The notes beneath the pieces were generated by a model that saw only the letters and a program-made list of their open reading frames with translations, ran no database searches and was not told where the DNA came from. Of a stretch of 9,195 nt of DNA, positions 5,876-9,195 are shown piece by piece; position 1 is the stretch's first letter, and each line of letters starts with the position of its first letter. A program made the translations under genes and the position numbers. The stretch comes from Clostridia bacterium (GTDB lineage Bacteria; Bacillota; Clostridia; HGM11327): positions 1 through 9,195 of the forward strand of contig JAGBHJ010000084.1 of NCBI GenBank assembly GCA_017935525.1, written 5' to 3'.

Positions 5876-8032
5876 TTAAACCTCGATATTGGTCCTTGCG
5901 ATGATATTATCCTGCAGACCCTTTTCCAGATTTACAAAGTAGTCGCTGTATCCGCCAACTCTTACGATAAGGTTTCTGTACTGGTCGGGGTTCTTTTGTG
6001 CCTCAATGAGCTCCTCGGGGTTTACTACCGTAACTGTAAACTGCTGTCCGCCGCCTGCAAAGAAAGTCTTTGCCAATGCGATCATGGAAGCCTTACCCTT
6101 TGGGGTGTTGATTATCTTTTTATCCAGCTTGATCTGGAATATAAATCCGCTGCCGCTGTCGATATGATTGTACTTCAGCACGGACTTGATAAGCGCTGTA
6201 GGTCCGTTTGTGTCGCATCCGGGAACAGCACCTACGCAGTCTGCAAGGAGCACCGAGCCCTTGATATGTCCGTCGGGCAGAGTACCTGTGTTTCTGCCAT
6301 AATCCGCTGCTCTGCTGAATGTACTGCAGCCGCCTGTAAACACGCCGCCTCTGTAAGTATGATGACGCTTGAGCACAGTAAAGAATCTGTTTGTGATCTT
6401 AGCCGTGATGTTGTCAACCTCCTCACAGTCGTTACCGAACTTTTCGCAGGATGAGAAATCGCGGTACATTTCGTCATAGCCTATAAAGTGAGCATCCAAT
6501 GCCTCCTTCATCTGAGCCATTGTATACTTCTTTTCTATAAATACCAGCTTTTTGATTGCCCAAAGGCTGTCGCCCGTATCTGCAATGCCCTCTGCCAGTA
6601 TCTGACCGTGGTTATAAAGCGGTCCGCCGTTACGGTAATCGATACCCTTTTCGATACAGCCCTCAATAAGACAGGATCTGTACGGGTTGGGACCGTAGGT
6701 AGCTCTCATCTGCTGGTGAGAGTTTGCCGCCAAGCAGGACATATAGATGAGGAACTCCAGCTGGATCATAAACGCATTTTCCATTTCCTCATAAGTCTCA
6801 AACTTTGTAATATCGCCCGTCACAACGCCTATAAGCTGGTTAGTGTATGTGTTTACACCGTTGTTGAGCGCAAACTCCAATGCCTTTGCAAAGTTTACCT
6901 CGCCATCCTCCAGACCCATGTGGCTCTTGCCCATGATGTCGATCTGGTTACAGCCGTTCATGCAGTAGTCGTGGCTGTCACAAGGGGGAATGCCTATCTT
7001 TTCAAACGCAGGGCAAACGATCTCGTCGTTATACAGCGCAGGCATACCGATACCCGTTGCCAAGGTGTCAGCGATTACCTGCCACAGCTCCTCGGGAGTA
7101 TTTCTGTGGACTCTCAACGTGATATTGGGTGTCTGATAGAGCTTTTCTCTTGCGATGCGGAGGATATCGTAGGTCAAGCCGTTTGTTTCGTCGTTCCAAT
7201 TTTCATCGGAGCCTGACAAGCAAAGGTTCCATACTCTCCAGTTGTGGAATTCCTCCCAAAGTCTTGTAAGTATATCGTTCAATTCCTCTTTATCCGTTGT
7301 AAGGTCGTATGCACGCTTCATGTACTGGTCAAATCTGCCGGGAGAGTCGATGCCGTCAAATGTAAATACCATCCAGAATGCGTGGCAGGCAGACGTAAAG
7401 TCATACGCAGGCTTCTTGGGGATCACCTCAAACGCCTTTGCAGCAAGCTCATAACGCTTCTTGTTCTTTTCATCCTTGCACTCCTCTGCCATCTTTACGG
7501 CAAGCTCGTGGAATCTTTCGCCCAAAATGTCCAGAGCCTCCATAGCCAGCTCGCAGCCTCTGTAAAAGCCCTCTGTGTCATCCGTGTTGATCTGCCTGTA
7601 CTTTGCGATCTTTTCTCTTACGCCATCAGTACCAATGTTTACGATAGCGCCGAAATCGGGGTTAGCATGGCCACCCCAGCCGCCGCCCCAAATTGCACCG
7701 TCAGAAAGCTGGTTATAATTGCTTGAGCGCTGGAGGGATCCTGCTCTCATGTTGAAGCCCGTAAACTTCTCTCTTGCATATTCCACCTCATCGTGAAGCT
7801 CAGGATGCTCCTTTTCGATGCTGTCCAGACGACCCGTTTCAAACGATATGCTTGAATCGGAGCTGAATTTTGTCAAATGATGGCTCACTCTTGCGTTGGG
7901 CAAAATGTTCTTGCCAAAGGAAAGCTTCATGGTCTTTGCCTTTGCAACCAACGCCTTACCTACTCTTTCACTAAGCTCAAGGCTTTCGTCCTCAAAAAAC
8001 GCCTGAGCCATTTCATCAAAGCTTATTCTCAT
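5876..8032 (-). CDS. Glycyl radical enzyme, first paralogue (GRE1), substrate unknown
   Basis: First of three tandem GREs, 718 residues. Visible landmarks are GGHANPDFG (120-128), IPKKPAYDF (204-212), SPGRFDQY (230-237), NDETNGLTY (280-288), GIGMPALYNDE (327-337), thiyl loop with catalytic Cys361 (also Cys357, Cys351), EKGIDYRNGGPLY (461-473), GDSLWAIKKLVF (487-498), GPTALIKSV (610-618) and RVGGYSD with radical Gly694. The fold is a ten-stranded barrel in this superfamily, with the Cys and Gly loops meeting in its centre. It is the most divergent of the three: NFAKALE replaces LFCKCLE, GPNPYRSCL replaces SPNPFRSCL, and TLPDGHIKGS replaces ALPNGRK. The start is supported by GGAG (8044-8041) at 8 nt. 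It lies 55 nt downstream of the activase gene, with a hairpin in the gap. Function is unassigned; 4-hydroxyphenylacetate decarboxylase, choline lyase and diol dehydratase are disfavoured by length and by the NQ loop. Confidence 0.93.
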   Translation of the reverse strand: MRISFDEMAQAFFEDESLELSERVGKALVAKAKTMKLSFGKNILPNARVSHHLTKFSSDSSISFETGRLDSIEKEHPELHDEVEYAREKFTGFNMRAGSLQRSSNYNQLSDGAIWGGGWGGHANPDFGAIVNIGTDGVREKIAKYRQINTDDTEGFYRGCELAMEALDILGERFHELAVKMAEECKDEKNKKRYELAAKAFEVIPKKPAYDFTSACHAFWMVFTFDGIDSPGRFDQYMKRAYDLTTDKEELNDILTRLWEEFHNWRVWNLCLSGSDENWNDETNGLTYDILRIAREKLYQTPNITLRVHRNTPEELWQVIADTLATGIGMPALYNDEIVCPAFEKIGIPPCDSHDYCMNGCNQIDIMGKSHMGLEDGEVNFAKALEFALNNGVNTYTNQLIGVVTGDITKFETYEEMENAFMIQLEFLIYMSCLAANSHQQMRATYGPNPYRSCLIEGCIEKGIDYRNGGPLYNHGQILAEGIADTGDSLWAIKKLVFIEKKYTMAQMKEALDAHFIGYDEMYRDFSSCEKFGNDCEEVDNITAKITNRFFTVLKRHHTYRGGVFTGGCSTFSRAADYGRNTGTLPDGHIKGSVLLADCVGAVPGCDTNGPTALIKSVLKYNHIDSGSGFIFQIKLDKKIINTPKGKASMIALAKTFFAGGGQQFTVTVVNPEELIEAQKNPDQYRNLIVRVGGYSDYFVNLEKGLQDNIIARTNIEV

Positions 8033-8067
8033 ATTTATTTCTCCTTTTTTGATAATTCTCTATTCTT

Positions 8068-8083
8068 CTGCCCTCCCGGGCAG
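8068..8083 (-). other. Intercistronic hairpin between activase and GRE1
   Basis: On the minus strand CTGCCC-GGGA-GGGCAG forms a 6-bp GC-rich stem closed by a GNRA-type tetraloop (GGGA), starting 4 nt after the activase stop codon. No T-run follows, so it is not an intrinsic terminator. Such stems between cistrons can act as RNA processing or decay barriers and allow different amounts of neighbouring proteins. That role here is inference. Confidence 0.45.
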
Positions 8084-8087
8084 TCAT

Positions 8088-8987
8088 TTATTCCGATATC
8101 CTTGCTTTTATGCCGTGCTTTTCAAACAGCGACTGCCAGTGCTTTTTATCCTCTGCCGTTGCCGTTTCGTGGACGTAGCCTGCATCCTCACCCAGTCTTT
8201 TGGACTTGCCTACCCCAAGCTTGTGGTATGGCATTATCTCTGCGTAGCGATATTTGCCCTCATGCTTCTGCAAAAATTGACAAATTGCGGCAATATCCTC
8301 CTCGCTGTCATTGCATCCGGGTATCATGGGCATACGAATTATAACGTCGGCGCCCACCTCAAACAGGTATTCCAAATTGTCGAGGATGTGCGCATTATCC
8401 ACACGGGTCAGCTCCTTATGCTTTTTGCCGTCCATGCACTTGATGTCAAACAAAAAGGTCGTACCCAGCTCCGCCGCCTCTTTATAAAACTCCCTCTTGC
8501 CTATGCCACAGCTTTCCACAGCCCTGCCGATGCCTGCGTCCCTCGCCATTCTCAACAGCTCCAGCGAAAACTCCGGCTGATACGAGGGCTCACCACCCGA
8601 CACCGTAATGCCGCCACCCGTGCTGTCGTAGAACATTTTGTCCTTTATGACCTCCTTAAACGCATCCTCCGCCGTGATCTCGTAGCCACATATCTCGTTG
8701 GCATTGGCAAGGCAATTTTCCACGCACTTGCCGCAAGCAGTACACTTGGATCTGTCTATCACCACGTTGCCGTCCACAACGGACCTACCTCCGCAGTCCT
8801 TAAGGCATCTGCCGCAAGCAGTACATCTGTCCCTGTTGTATGTCATTTGAGGCTTGGTGCTCTTGCTTTCGGGATTGTGGCACCATATGCAATCCAGCGG
8901 ACAGCCCTTTACGAAAACACAGCTTCTGACGCCGTCGCTGTCGTGCAGACAAAATTTTTGTATATTGAAGATCGTTCCTTTTATCAC
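8088..8987 (-). CDS. Glycyl radical enzyme activating enzyme (radical SAM)
   Basis: Radical SAM protein that reductively cleaves S-adenosylmethionine to a 5'-deoxyadenosyl radical and abstracts a hydrogen from the glycyl loop of its partner. The 299-residue protein shows the CX3CX2C motif (Cys29, Cys33, Cys36), then an inserted ferredoxin-like domain with two CX2CX2CX3C clusters (Cys55/58/61/65 and Cys82/85/88/92), then GGGITVSGGEP (GGEP at 131-134), and DIKCMDGKKHKELT, a motif typical of GRE activases. Three [4Fe-4S] clusters are therefore expected, as in activases of non-PFL GREs; the PFL activase lacks the ferredoxin insert. Translation starts at GTG (8987-8985), with AGGGGG nine bases upstream; no better ATG exists near the N-terminus. 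It is the promoter-proximal gene and the only activase seen, so it presumably serves all three GREs, whose glycyl loops are almost identical. Confidence 0.95.
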   Translation of the reverse strand: MIKGTIFNIQKFCLHDSDGVRSCVFVKGCPLDCIWCHNPESKSTKPQMTYNRDRCTACGRCLKDCGGRSVVDGNVVIDRSKCTACGKCVENCLANANEICGYEITAEDAFKEVIKDKMFYDSTGGGITVSGGEPSYQPEFSLELLRMARDAGIGRAVESCGIGKREFYKEAAELGTTFLFDIKCMDGKKHKELTRVDNAHILDNLEYLFEVGADVIIRMPMIPGCNDSEEDIAAICQFLQKHEGKYRYAEIMPYHKLGVGKSKRLGEDAGYVHETATAEDKKHWQSLFEKHGIKARISE

Positions 8988-8996
8988 AGTTATTAT

Positions 8997-9002
8997 CCCC
9001 CT
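8997..9002 (-). promoter_or_regulatory. Ribosome binding site for the GTG-started activase
   Basis: AGGGGG on the minus strand ends 9 nt before the GTG at 8987. It decides the start, since the next in-frame Met (residue 48) would remove the CX3CX2C motif. A small hairpin (9022-9005) ends two bases upstream of it. Confidence 0.7.
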
Positions 9003-9004
9003 TC

Positions 9005-9022
9005 AACCGCGCAAAATCGGTT
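9005..9022 (-). other. Small leader hairpin before the activase ribosome binding site
   Basis: AACCG (9022-9018) pairs with CGGTT (9009-9005) around an 8-base loop in the 5' leader. It lies immediately upstream of the AGGGGG site. The stem is short (5 bp), so a regulatory role is speculative. I see no recognisable riboswitch consensus in this leader of about 56 nt. Confidence 0.3.
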
Positions 9023-9036
9023 AGAATGATGACATT

Positions 9037-9065
9037 ATAATACATGCTAATTATATCACACTCAA
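9037..9065 (-). promoter_or_regulatory. Secondary promoter overlapping the main one
   Basis: TTGAGT (9065-9060) and TATTAT (9042-9037) are separated by exactly 17 bases on the minus strand. This gives a second sigma-A type match 13 bases downstream of the main promoter and overlapping it. It would start RNA near 9030. It may be used or may simply reflect the AT-rich context. Confidence 0.4.
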
Positions 9066-9078
9066 GATGCAATTTCAA
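9050..9078 (-). promoter_or_regulatory. Main sigma-A promoter of the GRE operon
   Basis: On the minus strand TTGAAA (9078-9073), a 17-base spacer and a perfect TATAAT (9055-9050) form a near-consensus housekeeping promoter. The predicted start is near 9043, giving a leader of about 56 nt before the GTG of the activase. No clear palindromic operator overlaps it, so any control is not evident from sequence. It is the only good promoter I found ahead of the five genes. Confidence 0.8.
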
Positions 9079-9134
9079 TAGGAAAAATTAAAAAAGTTGG
9101 AGGAGGGGGTTCTTTCCCGTGAGGGGAGGATAAC

Positions 9135-9195
9135 GTAGGGGCTTGCCTGTGGTCGCCGGTCCCCTACCGATGTCAACACCTCATCCGGGTTGCAA
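9135..9195. repeat. Dispersed repeat at the right edge (incomplete)
   Basis: GTAGGGG at 9135-9141 is mirrored by CCCCTAC at 9161-9167 around a GC-rich centre (TCGCCGG), a pattern seen in intergenic repeats of gut clostridia. It is followed by the CACCTCATCC type end. Bases 9175-9195 are the exact reverse complement of 453-473, so this is an inverted copy of the repeat at the other flank. The element continues past the window edge, so its full extent is unknown. Confidence 0.6.

Noticed and set aside
5876..8032. Calling the GREs pyruvate formate-lyase or 4-hydroxyphenylacetate decarboxylase
   Set aside because: They lack the adjacent Cys-Cys pair in the thiyl loop of PFL and the GCVE loop, length and small-subunit gene of the decarboxylase.
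8049..9029. Plus-strand open frame of 326 codons opposite the activase
   Set aside because: It lies opposite the activase, whose radical SAM and ferredoxin motifs are unambiguous, and it reads into the operon promoter.
8980..9045. Riboswitch in the operon leader
   Set aside because: The predicted leader is only about 56 nt with a single 5-bp hairpin, and I recognise no riboswitch consensus.

Overview
The window carries one compact minus-strand operon of five genes, read from the right edge towards the left. In order of transcription these are a radical-SAM glycyl radical enzyme (GRE) activase (8987-8088), three tandem paralogous glycyl radical enzymes of 718, 721 and 720 residues (8032-5876, 5860-3695, 3683-1521), and an Mrp/NBP35-family iron-sulfur carrier ATPase (1478-570). 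A strong sigma-A type promoter lies just upstream (9078-9050) and a convincing intrinsic terminator just downstream (546-507), so both ends of the transcription unit are visible. Gaps between genes are 55, 15, 11 and 42 nt.

The gene set suggests a strict anaerobe, because GREs and their activases are oxygen-sensitive. The moderate base composition, TTGAAA-17-TATAAT promoter, AGGAGG-like ribosome binding sites, clostridial-style Mrp and GGATGAGGTG-type dispersed repeats on both flanks fit a member of the Clostridia (Bacillota), probably from a gut or other anoxic habitat. That placement is inference; no taxonomic marker gene is present.

All three GREs look catalytically complete. Each has a thiyl-radical cysteine in a YCMNGCNQ loop and a glycyl radical site in an RVGGYSD loop near the C-terminus. 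The loop after the cysteine reads Asn-Gln-Ile-Asp instead of the Val-Glu-Pro of characterised GRE dehydratases, lyases and decarboxylases. The usual HIQ-type strand before the glycyl loop is replaced by GGGQQFTV. I cannot assign a substrate. The best description is an uncharacterised GRE subfamily, triplicated and served by one activase. The glycyl loops are almost identical, as expected for a shared activase, while an N-terminal segment and parts of the barrel differ between paralogues, which suggests related but different substrates or a hetero-oligomer. The Mrp protein would plausibly supply [4Fe-4S] clusters to the activase, which needs three. No transporter, regulator, microcompartment or downstream-pathway gene lies in the window.

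Region by region: 1-506 is non-coding and contains a perfect palindrome (91-112), a long imperfect inverted repeat (125-250) and a hairpin-rich dispersed repeat (400-473). 507-546 is the operon terminator. 570-8987 holds the five genes. 8988-9078 holds the leader and promoter. 9135-9195 is a second dispersed repeat, whose last 21 bases are the exact reverse complement of 453-473. The operon is therefore bracketed by inverted copies of a repeat. No tRNA, rRNA, CRISPR array or insertion-sequence transposase was seen.
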